From Streptomyces lacrimifluminis (GTDB lineage: Bacteria; Actinomycetota; Actinomycetes; Streptomycetales; Streptomycetaceae): 33,754 nucleotides of DNA. Below, piece by piece: positions 33,708-33,754 of the stretch. A model generated the notes under the pieces. It saw nothing but the letters and a program-made list of their open reading frames with translations, searched no databases and was not told where the DNA came from. The first letter of the stretch is position 1; each line of letters begins with the position of its first letter. A program made the translations under genes and the position numbers. The stretch lies in contig NZ_BMMU01000010.1 in the NCBI RefSeq assembly GCF_014646095.1, positions 1-33,754 of the forward strand. The letters run 5' to 3'.

Positions 33708-33754
33708 AACACGTGAGGGAACGGGGGCGGGGGGGGGGCAATGGTCACCGCCCG

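Noticed and set aside
33430..33741. Minus-strand frame at the right edge of the window
   Set aside because: It lies opposite the TetR gene, has a Pro/Ser/Arg-rich shadow composition, and the window ends before any real downstream gene can be judged.

Overview
The window looks like chromosomal core DNA of a Streptomyces or a very close relative. It is very GC-rich, long spurious open frames run opposite most real genes, and the gene order is the actinobacterial block mtrA-mtrB-lpqB-comF-hpf-(...)-secA. From memory, the same order occurs in Mycobacterium tuberculosis as Rv3246c to Rv3240c. I see no insertion sequence, prophage, CRISPR array or tRNA.

Layout. Positions 1-54 are the 3' end of a 5S rRNA with its terminator. 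Positions 164-5789 (minus strand) hold a tightly coupled envelope-type operon: a six-segment membrane protein, a DUF4129 protein, a DUF4350 protein, a MoxR AAA+ ATPase and a DUF58 protein. Positions 5927-11744 (plus) carry mtnA, then mtrA-mtrB-lpqB, a two-component system with its accessory lipoprotein. A tandem repeat just before mtrA looks like an MtrA autoregulatory site. Two DnaA boxes lie between lpqB and comF. Then come hpf (ribosome hibernation), an orphan NarL-type response regulator, two minus-strand genes (a YcaQ/AlkZ-like DNA glycosylase candidate and a GNAT acetyltransferase) and secA.

After secA come an Rv3235-family gene (minus), a DUF6912-type gene, a HAD phosphatase and a large STAND ATPase with a LuxR output domain. 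A gene-poor gap of about 745 bases precedes the giant 1657-residue NAD-dependent glutamate dehydrogenase. The right end holds a GtrA-type membrane protein, a two-gene ABC exporter of the TagGH/Wzm-Wzt type (minus) and a divergent TetR regulator with a dyad operator candidate.

Together the genes cover envelope homeostasis and protein export (MoxR operon, MtrAB-LpqB, SecA, TagGH-like exporter, GtrA), stationary-phase physiology (HPF, response regulator) and nitrogen/sulfur metabolism (GDH, MtnA). I did not find a convincing entirely new system. The most useful leads are the MoxR operon, the DnaA boxes at comF, the MtrA-type site inside the end of mtnA, a dispersed ~106-base repeat that supplies the end of one gene and shows covarying hairpins, and an inverted repeat over a possible leaderless promoter upstream of gdh.
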